Assembly: GCF_002954685.1 (NCBI RefSeq)
Contig: NZ_MSCN01000001.1
Span: forward strand, 2,436,429-2,500,428
Source of the DNA: Polaribacter porphyrae
Lineage (GTDB): Bacteria; Bacteroidota; Bacteroidia; Flavobacteriales; Flavobacteriaceae
DNA length: 64,000 nt
Direction of reading: 5' to 3'
The notes beneath the pieces were generated by a model. That model was not told the origin of the DNA. It worked only from the letters and a program-made list of their open reading frames with translations, and made no database searches. Positions 35,304-44,503 of this stretch are shown here, piece after piece. A program made the position numbers and the translations under genes. The first letter of the stretch is position 1, and every line of letters begins with the position of its first letter.

Positions 35304-36839
35304 ATGCTAGTTAAAGTTTTCGGTTCTGCTGTTTTTGGTATAGATGCCACTACAATTACTGTTGAGGTTAATATTGACAAAGGAATTGGCTATCATTTGG
35401 TAGGTTTACCAGACAAAGCCGTCAGCGAAAGTTCTTACAGAATTTCAGCAGCATTAAATAACAATAATTACAAACTTCCTGGTAAAAAAATTATCATAAA
35501 TATGGCACCTGCTGATATTAGAAAAGAAGGTGCAGCTTATGACTTAACTCTAGCTATTGGAATTTTGGCTGCCTCAAATCAAATTAATTCTGATAAAATA
35601 AATGAGTACTTAATTATGGGAGAACTTTCTTTAGATGGAAGTTTACAACCCATAAAAGGTGCTTTGCCAATTGCCATAAAAGCTAGAGAAGAAGGTTTTA
35701 AATATTTAATTCTACCCAAAGAAAATGCAAAAGAAGCTGCTATTGTAGATAATTTAGAGGTTTTAGGTGCAGAAAATATTCTTGAAGTAATTAATCATTT
35801 TGATAACCATCTTAAAATAGCACCAACAATTGTAGATACAAGAGCAGAATTTTATAAAAACATAGATTTTCCTGAGTTTGATTTTTCTGATGTAAAAGGA
35901 CAAGAATCTATAAAAAGATGCATGGAAATTGCAGCAGCTGGTGGTCATAATATTATTTTAATAGGTCCTCCAGGATCAGGAAAAACCATGTTAGCCAAAA
36001 GACTACCAAGTATTTTGCCTCCAATGACTTTACACGAAGCACTGGAAACTACCAAAATACATTCTGTAGTTGGAAAAACTAAAAACGAAGGGTTACTTTA
36101 TGCACGTCCATTTAGAAGTCCACATCATACAATAAGTAATGTAGCTTTAGTTGGTGGAGGACAATATCCAAGACCTGGAGAAATTTCACTATCACACAAT
36201 GGTGTGTTGTTTTTAGATGAATTACCCGAATTTAAACGTGAGGTTTTAGAGGTGATGAGACAACCTTTGGAAGATAGAGATGTTACCATTTCTAGAGCAA
36301 AGTTTACAGTGACTTATCCTGCAAGTTTTATGCTAGTAGCAAGTATGAATCCTTCTCCATCTGGTTTTTTTAATGATCCAAATTCTCCAATGACCTCTTC
36401 ACCACAAGAAATGCAACGTTATTTGAGTAAAATTTCTGGTCCTTTATTAGATAGAATTGACATTCATATAGAAGTGACTCCTGTTCCTTTTGAAAAATTA
36501 TCCGAAGAACGAAAAGGAGAATCTTCTGTAGAAATTAGAAAGCGAGTTACAGCTTCTAGAGAGATACAATCAGAGCGTTTTAAAGATTTTGAAAATGTAC
36601 ATTATAATGCGCAAATGAGTGTAAAACAGATTCGTGAATTTTGTAAATTATCTCCAGAAAGTTTATCTCTTTTAAAAACAGCTATGGAAAAACTAAACCT
36701 TTCTGCAAGAGCTTATGATCGTATTTTAAAAGTATCTAGAACTATTGCAGATTTAGCAAACGAAAATGATATTTCTCCTGATCATATTGCAGAAGCTATT
36801 CAATATAGAAGTTTGGATAGAGAGGGTTGGTTGGGGTAG
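35304..36839 (+). CDS. yifB: YifB/ComM family Mg-chelatase-like AAA+ ATPase
   Basis: 511 aa, full-length. N-terminal LonC-like domain (VEVNIDKGIGYHLVGLPDKAVSESSYRI), the Walker A GPPGSGKT, Walker B LFLDELPEF, sensor ASMNPSPSG and the arginine region LDRIDIHIEV. ComM homologues act as hexameric branch-migration helicases during natural transformation. The last 150 bp recur about 90% identical at 40390-40539, so the 3' end has been duplicated by an insertion event. The reading frame itself is intact. Confidence 0.93.
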   Translation: MLVKVFGSAVFGIDATTITVEVNIDKGIGYHLVGLPDKAVSESSYRISAALNNNNYKLPGKKIIINMAPADIRKEGAAYDLTLAIGILAASNQINSDKINEYLIMGELSLDGSLQPIKGALPIAIKAREEGFKYLILPKENAKEAAIVDNLEVLGAENILEVINHFDNHLKIAPTIVDTRAEFYKNIDFPEFDFSDVKGQESIKRCMEIAAAGGHNIILIGPPGSGKTMLAKRLPSILPPMTLHEALETTKIHSVVGKTKNEGLLYARPFRSPHHTISNVALVGGGQYPRPGEISLSHNGVLFLDELPEFKREVLEVMRQPLEDRDVTISRAKFTVTYPASFMLVASMNPSPSGFFNDPNSPMTSSPQEMQRYLSKISGPLLDRIDIHIEVTPVPFEKLSEERKGESSVEIRKRVTASREIQSERFKDFENVHYNAQMSVKQIREFCKLSPESLSLLKTAMEKLNLSARAYDRILKVSRTIADLANENDISPDHIAEAIQYRSLDREGWLG

Positions 36840-36887
36840 AAAAGCTCTATTTAGCTATTGTTGAACTAATTTATATATTTAAAAAAA

Positions 36888-39800
36888 TTGAGGAAAATCA
36901 AAAAAATAATCACTTCTTTCTTACTAATTCTTATATTATTTGCAAATAATATTCACAGTCAAACTGCAGTTTTTTCTGATGTTGAAGTAAGTGATTTCGG
37001 AAATTCAAATGGAATAGGAAGTGCAAATACCAGTAGAAACGTAGCAACAGACTCCAATGGAAACATATATGTTGTTTATGCAAACGGAACTGAAATAAGA
37101 CTTGCAAAAAGTATAAATAATGGTGAAAGTTTTTTACCAAGTATTCTAATTGCGAACTCTATTTCTTTAGAGCCAGAGATTAACGTTAGTCAAAGTAATA
37201 TTATATATATTGCTTGGACAGAAAATACTAGTGTTTTTTTTACCAAAAGCGTAAACTTGGGTGACAGTTTCTCTAATGCTAGAGTTATAGGAGATAGTAT
37301 AGCTGGTAATATTCATATTGCTTCGTATGCCAATAACATCTATTTAATAAACCAACAAGGTAAAAAACTATTTTCTAATGATAATAACGGGACAGGGAAT
37401 TTTAATGAAATAAATACCGGAGTTTCAATGGTATATGCTGACGTTTTAATAGATCTAAATGGTATTGTATACACTCCTATGGATAATCCTGACTTACTAC
37501 TTTTTGAGAGTACAGATCAAGGACAATCTTTGACTTCAACAACACTAATTCCTAGTGGAAAAGTTTATTTTTCTAGCTATGCATTGAGTGACAGCCCTAA
37601 TGGAACATTTATTTTTGTGGCTGGAGGTGATTTAGATGGAGATCCAACTGTACCAAGTACTTCTGGTTATAGAATAAACACAAAAACGGGTGTTTTACAA
37701 ACCATAACTTTTGGTAAAAACACCATCACTCCAGAAGGAAGAACGCTATATGCAGATAATAAAGGAGCTTTGATAGATGGCTATAGAGCCGATAATGGTG
37801 ATTTAATGATAAGTGTAAGTGCCAATCAAGGAATTAGTTTTGAGACACCAATTGTTGTTGCTAATGGAGGTAGCCATAATATTGCTAGAAGTTCAAAGAC
37901 AAATCATGTTTTAGTTGTTTATGAAAAAAACGGAAGTATATTTTTATCTACATATACAGATGTACTAAAAAATATTGAAATAACCACTCCTTCACCAATA
38001 TCATTGTGTTCTTCAGAGAATTTCGATATTTCTTTTAAATTGTTTGGTGATTTTGATCAAAACACATTATTTGTAGCTTCTTTGAGCGATGAAAATGGTA
38101 ATTTTACTAACACCATTGAAATTGGCTCTGTAAGAACAAATACAGATGGAATAATAAATTGTAATTTACCAGCTAATTTAGTCTCTAGTGGTGATTATAG
38201 AATTCAAATTGAATCTGCTTCTAATTTTTTACAAAGTAATCCTATAAATTTACAACTTAAAGCGACTAGTATAGCTGGCGATTTTAATATTTGTCTAACA
38301 GAAACAACACAACTTATTGGTGGTGGAACTCCAAGAATTTCGAATCCTTGGGCTTCGTCTAACAGTGCTATTGCAACAATAGATAATAACGGAATTGTAA
38401 CAGCAGTTGCAAGCGGAATAGTAAAAATAAGCTATTTTACAAACGATGGTTGTACATCAGAAATTGATTTTCAAGTTTTTGATTTACCCATAATTAATTC
38501 TAACGTTACTTTAAACCAATGTGATAACGATTCTGATGGTTTTAGCTCCTTTAACTTGAATGAAGTAAAAGAAAAAATAGTAACAAATAAAGATAATTAT
38601 ACTATTACTTTTTTTGAAGAAAAAAATTTAGCAGAAAATAATTCTTCTCCTATACAAAACTCTACAGCATATATAAACGAAATTGCTAGTAACGATATTA
38701 TTTGTGCAAGAGTAGAAAATAATAATGGTTGTTTAAGAATAAGTGAAGTTAATTTGATTATTTCTACAACTCAAATTCCTTTAAACTTTTCGAAAATTTT
38801 TTATGAATGTGATGATGGAGTTAACTTGAATGATGGTATAGCAACTTTTGACTTTAGTTCAGTAACTAATGATATTATCAATATTTTTCCTACCAATCAA
38901 CAATTAGACATTACTTATTATAAAAATGAAAACGACGCTTTAGCAGAAGAAAATAAAATCACTAATGTAGATAACTATCAAAATACATCTTCTCCAAATC
39001 AACAAACTATTTATATTAGAGTTGATAGTAAAGTGGATAATTCTTGCCTTGGTTTAGGGGCTCATATTACTTTAAATGTTGAAAACGTTCCTGTTGCAAA
39101 TATGGTAAATCTTGATCCTGAATGTGATAATGATAGAGATGGTTTATTCTCTTTTGATACATCAGCTATTCAATCAACAATAATAGGTAGTCAAAATAAT
39201 GTAGCAGTGAGCTATTTTGATGAAACAGGCAATCAACTTTCTTCCCCTCTTCCAAATCCATTTATTACTGATTCTCAAAAAATTACAGCAAGAATAACAA
39301 ATACCAATTCTCAAGACAAAGATGGTCAATGTTATGATGAAACTACGATTGATTTTGTAGTAAATACAGTTCCAATAGCAAACCCAATACTACCACTAGA
39401 AGTCTGTGATGATGATTTTGATGGCATTACAAATTTTGATACCTCTACTATTGAAAATACTATTTTAGGAAGTCAAACAGGTTTAATAGTCAAGTATTTT
39501 GATGAGAATAACAATACCTTACCTAGCCCCTTGCCCAATCCTTTTGCTTCGTCTACTCAAACCATAAAAGTTCGTTTAGAAAACCCAATTTATGATGTCT
39601 GTTTCGAAGAAACTACAATCGATTTTATAGTCAATGAAAAACCTTCATTTAACCTGATTACAGATGATATTATCTGTATGGATAACAACCCAAGATTAGG
39701 CATTCAAATTGATAATCCTTTAGGGAATTATAGTTATACTTGGAGAGATGAAAGTAATGTAATTGTTGGTACAACAGCAGCTGTAGATGTTTTTGAAGGT

Positions 39801-40262
39801 GGAGTTTACAGCGTAATTGCAACTTCAGACAAAGGCTGTAATTCTGATGAATTAAGCATTAGAATTAGAGAATCTTCAATTTCTACGATAAACATTAATG
39901 ATATTGAAGTACAAGATGATTCTGAAAATAATTTTATCAGAATAAATACCCAAAATTTAGGTTTAGGTGATTATGAATTTCGTCTTTTAGATGAAAACTC
40001 AAATATCCTTTTTGATTATCAAGACGACACTCTCTTTGAAAATTTAGAGGGTGGTATTTACACTGTTGAAGTGAATGATAAGAATAACTGTGGTTCTCAA
40101 ACTTTTGAAATTGCATTAATTAGTTTCCCAAAATTCTTTACACCAAATAGCGATAATCAAAATGATTTTTGGCAAATAAAAGGCATCAGCAAAAGTTTCT
40201 ATAAAAGTGGAATAATTACTGTTTTAATAGATATGGTAAAATGGTTTCTAAATTTACAATAA
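36888..40262 (+). CDS. T9SS type B surface protein, frameshifted near the C-terminus
   Basis: 1124 aa as read; starts with TTG at 36888 followed by a signal peptide (IITSFLLILILFANNIHSQ). Residues about 30-360 look like a beta-propeller (sialidase-type repeats). Then come Ig-like and repeated Asp-rich modules (CDNDSDGF, CDDGVNLNDG, CDNDRDGLFSFDTS, CDDDFDGITNFDTS). The end enters a gliding-motility-type (type B) sorting domain at FPKFFTPNSDNQNDFWQIKG, but a T4 run at 40222-40225 shifts the frame and it stops early. With one extra T the domain would continue to 40396. The gene is flanked by two copies of the yifB 3' end. Confidence 0.82.
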   Translation: MRKIKKIITSFLLILILFANNIHSQTAVFSDVEVSDFGNSNGIGSANTSRNVATDSNGNIYVVYANGTEIRLAKSINNGESFLPSILIANSISLEPEINVSQSNIIYIAWTENTSVFFTKSVNLGDSFSNARVIGDSIAGNIHIASYANNIYLINQQGKKLFSNDNNGTGNFNEINTGVSMVYADVLIDLNGIVYTPMDNPDLLLFESTDQGQSLTSTTLIPSGKVYFSSYALSDSPNGTFIFVAGGDLDGDPTVPSTSGYRINTKTGVLQTITFGKNTITPEGRTLYADNKGALIDGYRADNGDLMISVSANQGISFETPIVVANGGSHNIARSSKTNHVLVVYEKNGSIFLSTYTDVLKNIEITTPSPISLCSSENFDISFKLFGDFDQNTLFVASLSDENGNFTNTIEIGSVRTNTDGIINCNLPANLVSSGDYRIQIESASNFLQSNPINLQLKATSIAGDFNICLTETTQLIGGGTPRISNPWASSNSAIATIDNNGIVTAVASGIVKISYFTNDGCTSEIDFQVFDLPIINSNVTLNQCDNDSDGFSSFNLNEVKEKIVTNKDNYTITFFEEKNLAENNSSPIQNSTAYINEIASNDIICARVENNNGCLRISEVNLIISTTQIPLNFSKIFYECDDGVNLNDGIATFDFSSVTNDIINIFPTNQQLDITYYKNENDALAEENKITNVDNYQNTSSPNQQTIYIRVDSKVDNSCLGLGAHITLNVENVPVANMVNLDPECDNDRDGLFSFDTSAIQSTIIGSQNNVAVSYFDETGNQLSSPLPNPFITDSQKITARITNTNSQDKDGQCYDETTIDFVVNTVPIANPILPLEVCDDDFDGITNFDTSTIENTILGSQTGLIVKYFDENNNTLPSPLPNPFASSTQTIKVRLENPIYDVCFEETTIDFIVNEKPSFNLITDDIICMDNNPRLGIQIDNPLGNYSYTWRDESNVIVGTTAAVDVFEGGVYSVIATSDKGCNSDELSIRIRESSISTININDIEVQDDSENNFIRINTQNLGLGDYEFRLLDENSNILFDYQDDTLFENLEGGIYTVEVNDKNNCGSQTFEIALISFPKFFTPNSDNQNDFWQIKGISKSFYKSGIITVLIDMVKWFLNLQ

Positions 40263-40396
40263 ATGATGTTGGCTGGGATGGAACATATAATGGAAAAATA
40301 CTCTCAACAAACGATTATTGGTTTCGTGTAACTTTAGTAAATCAAAATGATCAAGTAAAAATTAGGTCTGGAAATTTTAGCTTAATAAGAAACTAA
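40222..40396 (+). pseudogene. Out-of-frame remainder of the type B sorting domain
   Basis: In the shifted frame the sequence reads VFNRYGKMVSKF..., then DVGWDGTYNGKILS, STNDYWFRV and SGNFSLIRN stop, a complete type B C-terminal sorting domain end. It belongs to the gene that begins at 36888. Whether the missing T is a real mutation or a sequencing error cannot be told from one sequence. Confidence 0.75.
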
Positions 40397-40539
40397 ACCT
40401 TTCTGCAAGAGCTTATGACAGAATTTTAAAAGTTTCTAGAACTATAGCTGATTTAGCAAATGAAACTGCTATTTCTCCAGATCATATTGCAGAAGCTATT
40501 CAATACAGAAGTTTAGATAGAGATGGTTGGTTAGGATAA
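40390..40539 (+). pseudogene. Second copy of the yifB 3' end (about 49 codons)
   Basis: Aligns without gaps to 36690-36839 (offset exactly 3700) with 15 differences in 150 bases by my count. In frame it reads [18 protein letters not shown]... [14 protein letters not shown] stop, and most differences are silent. It therefore comes from a functional yifB of a close relative, or is the original resident 3' end left behind by an insertion. It has no start of its own. Confidence 0.9.
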
Positions 40540-40567
40540 TTTCTTTACTTTTAAACAAATTTTTCTT

Positions 40568-42274
40568 TTGAAATATCTTCTTTACATACTGATATTCATT
40601 TCTTACGGAACTTTTGCACAATATGATGTTTCCAAAAACAAAAATACCTATACTTTACAAGATGGTTTTAATGTTTATGAAGTAGTATCTACTGTTTTTG
40701 ATGATTTAGGCTGGCTCTGGGTTTCTGGCAGTAATCTTCAACTTCTTGATACAGATATCAATAAAAGAACTGCCATTATACAACGTTTTGATGGTAATAG
40801 GTTTCATACTGTTGCTGTTCCAAAACATTTAGGTAAAAAACCAATTAATATAGCACTTGTCAAAAGGACTGATGGTTGTTTTTATGCCATTTTATCCTAT
40901 GGAAATGAAGATAAACTTTTTTTAATCAATCCAAATACATTACATTTTAAAGAAGTCAAACTTCCTTCAAACGAACAAATATTAAATATATATTTATTCC
41001 CTTACAAAGATTATGTTTTGGGATATTTTAGAGATAAAGATGAAACCAATTTATATCGAATCAATAATAAATTGAGTTTTAAAAAACTTGAAAAACCTAT
41101 CGTTAATAAAGACAAAAACAAATATCCTCATTTTTCAAATTTTATACCTTTTGATGATTTTTATATGATTAGCGACACACATTCAGGTGTTCGTTTATAT
41201 GATAAAAATGGTCGTTTATTAAAAACCATTTCTAAAGAAGATTTAGGTTTAACAAATAAAAAAATAGATTATTTTTTAGAGATAGACGCTTGGTTTAAAG
41301 AGGATGATATTACTTACGTCGCTTTTATAGAACTGCAAGAATTGTATCAATACAATCCTAAAAAAAATAGCTGGACAAAAACAGCTATTTTAAAAAAATC
41401 TGATGACAATATTTTATTTAATGGGAAAACAAATGCAGATGTTAATGGTAATATTTTAAAACAATATATCGTTAATTCTCAATTACAATTCCAAATCGAT
41501 TATAATAAGATTGATATCAAAAAAGTAATTCAAACAAAATTAAAAGAAGAAGCTATAATAGTTTCTAGAAATTTAGAGGAAGAACTTTACGTTATTAATG
41601 ATGGGTTTTTCCATCATTATACATTTAAAAAAAATAACGTTAAAACATTTTTAGAAGGCAAAAGCATTAGAGCAATGCATCAACTTAATAAAAATGAAAT
41701 ATTGGTTGCCACAGAATTAAATGGTTGGTATATTTTAAATTTAGAAACCCAACTTGTTAAAAATTTTACATTAAAACATAATAATCAATTGTTTATACCC
41801 AACAGCACTAGAGGTATTTTTGAAGACGATACCTATTTATGGGGAAATAATCACAATGGAATTTTCAGCATCCATAAAAAAACTAAAAAAGTTGAAACAT
41901 ATGTCTATTATCCAGTAGCTACATCTACAGCAGATGAAAACTTTATTTATTATGGCACTTACGAACATAATTTAATGAAGTTTGATAAAAAAACAAAAAA
42001 GAATATTGTGCTTAAAAGCACTAAAAAATATGATGTACAAGGAATTTTAAAAGTTGATGAGCTCATTTATTTAACTTGTGATGAAGGTTTACTGATTTAT
42101 GAAAACGACCAAATAAAACTACATACATTACCTAAAACAGCACTCAATAACAATTTTTTTATAGCGATTGCATTTCATAAAAAATATGGACTTTTAGTTG
42201 GGAATAGTTCAGGTGAATTGATCAATTTAACACAATTAAAAAAACCTTTCAATTACTGTATAAAGACGCTTTGA
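40568..42274 (+). CDS. Ligand-sensing histidine kinase, N-terminal part (frameshifted)
   Basis: 568 aa, TTG start followed by a signal peptide (LLYILIFISYGTFAQ). The body is a periplasmic beta-propeller of the two-component-regulator type (repeats such as YVVSTVFDDLGWLWVSG, YLTCDEGLLIYEND, YGLLVGNSSGELINL). The frame breaks at an A7 run (42238-42244), after which it stops within 10 codons. One additional A, or a -1 slip on A-AAA-AAC, would join it to the downstream frame (TFQLLYKDALKASIATILF), giving one kinase of about 1000 aa. Confidence 0.8.
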   Translation: MKYLLYILIFISYGTFAQYDVSKNKNTYTLQDGFNVYEVVSTVFDDLGWLWVSGSNLQLLDTDINKRTAIIQRFDGNRFHTVAVPKHLGKKPINIALVKRTDGCFYAILSYGNEDKLFLINPNTLHFKEVKLPSNEQILNIYLFPYKDYVLGYFRDKDETNLYRINNKLSFKKLEKPIVNKDKNKYPHFSNFIPFDDFYMISDTHSGVRLYDKNGRLLKTISKEDLGLTNKKIDYFLEIDAWFKEDDITYVAFIELQELYQYNPKKNSWTKTAILKKSDDNILFNGKTNADVNGNILKQYIVNSQLQFQIDYNKIDIKKVIQTKLKEEAIIVSRNLEEELYVINDGFFHHYTFKKNNVKTFLEGKSIRAMHQLNKNEILVATELNGWYILNLETQLVKNFTLKHNNQLFIPNSTRGIFEDDTYLWGNNHNGIFSIHKKTKKVETYVYYPVATSTADENFIYYGTYEHNLMKFDKKTKKNIVLKSTKKYDVQGILKVDELIYLTCDEGLLIYENDQIKLHTLPKTALNNNFFIAIAFHKKYGLLVGNSSGELINLTQLKKPFNYCIKTL

Positions 42275-43560
42275 AAGCAAGTATAGCTACTATTTTGTTT
42301 ACTGATGATAAAATTTGGATGAATACCTATAATGGTATTATTGCCTTTAATCCATCAACAAAAAAAGCAACAAGATATACGATGAATGATGGTTTAAGTT
42401 TTTACGAAGCTAACAGATATAGTGCATTAAAAACTACTGAAGGTTCTTTTTTAGTAGGTACTTTACAAGGATTAAGTTATTTTAATCCAAAAACAATTTC
42501 TAAAAAAAAGTTAGATGTTTCTTTAAAACTTACACAAGTTTCTTACTATAAGAAAAAGTTTAAAAAAGACATTGTTGAAAAAATACCAGAAAAACTAAAT
42601 GCACTAAAAAAAATCACTTTATCTCCCGAAAATAAAACTATAAATCTTCAATTTGCTTTATTTGGAATGTATGATTTTACCAAAATCAATTATAGATATC
42701 GCTTAAACAAACAACAGTGGATTAATCTAGGAAACAAAACAGAAATTAGATTATTTAATTTAGCTGCTGGCAATTATGATTTAGAAATAGAAGCCATCAA
42801 TTTAGCCAATAAAAAAGTGAGTTTACCCATACTTTTAACCCTTACTGTTGATGAGTTTTTCTACAAAACAATTTGGTTTTACTTATTACTTTTATTGGTG
42901 TTCTTGGTAATCGCTATTTGGTATTATGCAGAACAACAAAAAAAATATCAGCTAAAAACACAATTTGCACAAGATTTAATTAAAGAACAAGAAAACGAAC
43001 GCAAACGTTTGTCTAGAGATTTGCACGATGGTATTGCACAAGATTTAATGTTGCTTAAAAATCAGTTGGAATTTAAAGAAGATAGCACCAATCAAAAATT
43101 GGCAGAAAAGACGTTAATCAATTTGCGAAATGTTTCTTTAGGGTTGCATCCTTTTGTGTTAGAAAAATTTGGACTAACAGAAGCCATAAACCAGTTGGTA
43201 ATAAAGTTAGATGATACACAACAAATATTTTTTGATGCACATATAGAAAATATTGATGGGTATTTTTCTAAAAATCAACAATTGCACATCTATAGAATTG
43301 TACAAGAAGCAATCAATAATGCAATTAAATATGCAAATTCTCCATCTATAAAAATTATCTTGCAAAAAAATGGCAATACTATTTTAATTGAAATTAAAGA
43401 TTTTGGAAAAGGATTTACAGTTTCAGAAAAAGCCAATGAAATAGATAGTTTAGGGTTAAAAACAATGCAAGAAAGAAGTAAAATGATTCCTGCTAAACTT
43501 ACAATTACATCAGAAAAAAACAAAGGAACAACAGTGCAATTAAAATACACCAATGTTTAA
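42271..43560 (+). CDS. Ligand-sensing histidine kinase, C-terminal part (frameshifted)
   Basis: 429 aa from a TTG inside the overlap. Residues 1-75 are the last propeller blades (IWMNTYNGIIAFNP, LVGTLQGLSYFNP), then a Y_Y_Y domain, a membrane helix (about 198-218, TIWFYLLLLLVFLVIAIWYY) and a HisKA_3 kinase with H252 in SRDLHDGIAQDL plus a HATPase (EAINNAIKYA, DFGKGF, LGLKTMQERS). Starting in mid-propeller it lacks a signal peptide, so it was not born as a separate gene; it is the end of the gene that begins at 40568. It overlaps the response regulator by 8 nt. Confidence 0.82.
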   Translation: MKASIATILFTDDKIWMNTYNGIIAFNPSTKKATRYTMNDGLSFYEANRYSALKTTEGSFLVGTLQGLSYFNPKTISKKKLDVSLKLTQVSYYKKKFKKDIVEKIPEKLNALKKITLSPENKTINLQFALFGMYDFTKINYRYRLNKQQWINLGNKTEIRLFNLAAGNYDLEIEAINLANKKVSLPILLTLTVDEFFYKTIWFYLLLLLVFLVIAIWYYAEQQKKYQLKTQFAQDLIKEQENERKRLSRDLHDGIAQDLMLLKNQLEFKEDSTNQKLAEKTLINLRNVSLGLHPFVLEKFGLTEAINQLVIKLDDTQQIFFDAHIENIDGYFSKNQQLHIYRIVQEAINNAIKYANSPSIKIILQKNGNTILIEIKDFGKGFTVSEKANEIDSLGLKTMQERSKMIPAKLTITSEKNKGTTVQLKYTNV

Positions 43561-44191
43561 GCCTACTACATTAATCATTGCAGACGATCATCCTTTATTA
43601 TTAAACGGATTGGCAATGTATTTACAAGAAAAAGGACATACAATTTTAGCCAAAGTAACTGATGGACAAACTGCATTAGAAGCCATACAAGAACATCAAC
43701 CAAAAATAGCGTTGTTAGATATAGAAATGCCAAAACTTTCTGGTTTGCAAGTAGCTGAAAAATGTAAAACTTTAGAATTGTCTACAAAAATAATTTTACT
43801 GTCATATCATAAAACAGCTGCTTATGCATTAAAAGCCAAACAATTAAATATTAGAGGATATTTGGCTAAAGACGATGCTTTAAAAAACATAGATCAATGC
43901 ATTAATAGTGTGTTAAATGGTCATTTATATTTTAGCAAGCCCATAGAAGCATTAAATTTATCAGAAGTACAATATCAATTAAATACAATACGTTTATTAA
44001 CCTCTTCAGAGAAAAAAATATTACTCAAAATTGCTGAAGGCAAATCTACAACTCAAATTGCTGAAGCACTTTTTATTTCTAAAAGAACTGTAGAAAAACA
44101 CAGAAGCAACAGTATTACTAAATTAGATTTAAAAGGAAGGGCACACGAATTAACACAATGGTGTGCTCAAAACAAAAAACTTTTAGAGTAA
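43553..44191 (+). CDS. NarL/FixJ-type response regulator
   Basis: 212 aa. REC domain with D11/D12, phospho-acceptor D56 (LLDIEMPK) and the conserved Lys in GYLAKDDA. The C-terminal LuxR-type helix-turn-helix reads LTSSEKKILLKIAEGKSTTQIAEALFISKRTVEKHRSN. It overlaps the kinase gene by 8 nt and is the evident partner of the HisKA_3 kinase. Targets may include the T9SS genes on either side. Confidence 0.93.
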   Translation: MFKPTTLIIADDHPLLLNGLAMYLQEKGHTILAKVTDGQTALEAIQEHQPKIALLDIEMPKLSGLQVAEKCKTLELSTKIILLSYHKTAAYALKAKQLNIRGYLAKDDALKNIDQCINSVLNGHLYFSKPIEALNLSEVQYQLNTIRLLTSSEKKILLKIAEGKSTTQIAEALFISKRTVEKHRSNSITKLDLKGRAHELTQWCAQNKKLLE

Positions 44192-44236
44192 CCCCAAATT
44201 CAATTAATAAGCATCTATTTTAAGTCTATTAAGTCC

Positions 44237-44319
44237 ATCCTGCAAGGTTTCAAAAACCTTGTAGGTATATTCAAAAGACAATCAATACCTACAAGGCCCA
44301 AAAAAACACCTTGCAGGAT
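44237..44319. repeat. REP-like nested inverted repeat
   Basis: The left arm starts ATCCTGCAAGG and ends CCTTGTAGGTAT (44237-44268); the right arm is its imperfect reverse complement (44285-44319), starting ATACCTACAAGG. Each arm is itself a hairpin (CAAGG...CCTTG). The whole could fold as one long stem or two short ones. The sequence type resembles dispersed palindromic units of Flavobacteriia. It follows the response regulator and might also work as its terminator. Confidence 0.75.
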
Positions 44320-44453
44320 ATTTAGTATCGTATTTAAAATGGATAGGATTGATCTGCAATCTAAAAAGTATGCTTCGTTAAAAACAAAAAACAGAAACAA
44401 TCTCCACAGATTAAATTCGTGAATTCGTGGCTGAAATCAATAAATTTAAAATA

Positions 44454-44473
44454 TACGTAATTATACGTACGTA
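44454..44473 (+). promoter_or_regulatory. Triple TACGTA boxes, candidate operator
   Basis: TACGTA occurs at 44454-44459, 44464-44469 and 44468-44473. The first two are exactly 10 bp apart (one helical turn). A GAACTTTG (one mismatch to TAnnTTTG) follows at 44492-44499. A binding site for one of the adjacent LuxR-type proteins is a reasonable guess. Confidence 0.4.
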
Positions 44474-44503
44474 ACTTTTTTTACTTACATCGAACTTTGG
44501 TGT

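Larger units (their letters stand above)
44192..44503. other. 312-base gene-free region upstream of the orphan LuxR gene
   Basis: Holds the nested inverted repeat at 44237-44319, a direct repeat ATTCGTGAATTCGTGG (44415-44430), and three TACGTA boxes (44454-44473) close to the next start. No open reading frame there looks like a gene. Confidence 0.7.

Noticed and set aside
36888..40539. A transposon or integron in the yifB insertion
   Set aside because: No transposase, integrase, terminal inverted repeats or target duplication of the usual short size is seen. Only the 150 bp homologous direct repeat is present.
42271..43560. A separate cytoplasmic kinase gene starting at TTG 42271
   Set aside because: It would begin in the middle of the propeller, without signal peptide, and the frame continues upstream of the TTG with a sequence that fits the same protein. 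A frameshift is the simpler reading.
44215..44400. Minus-strand 61-codon open frame over the nested repeat
   Set aside because: It is formed by the inverted repeat itself, has no recognisable product and lies in an intergenic region.
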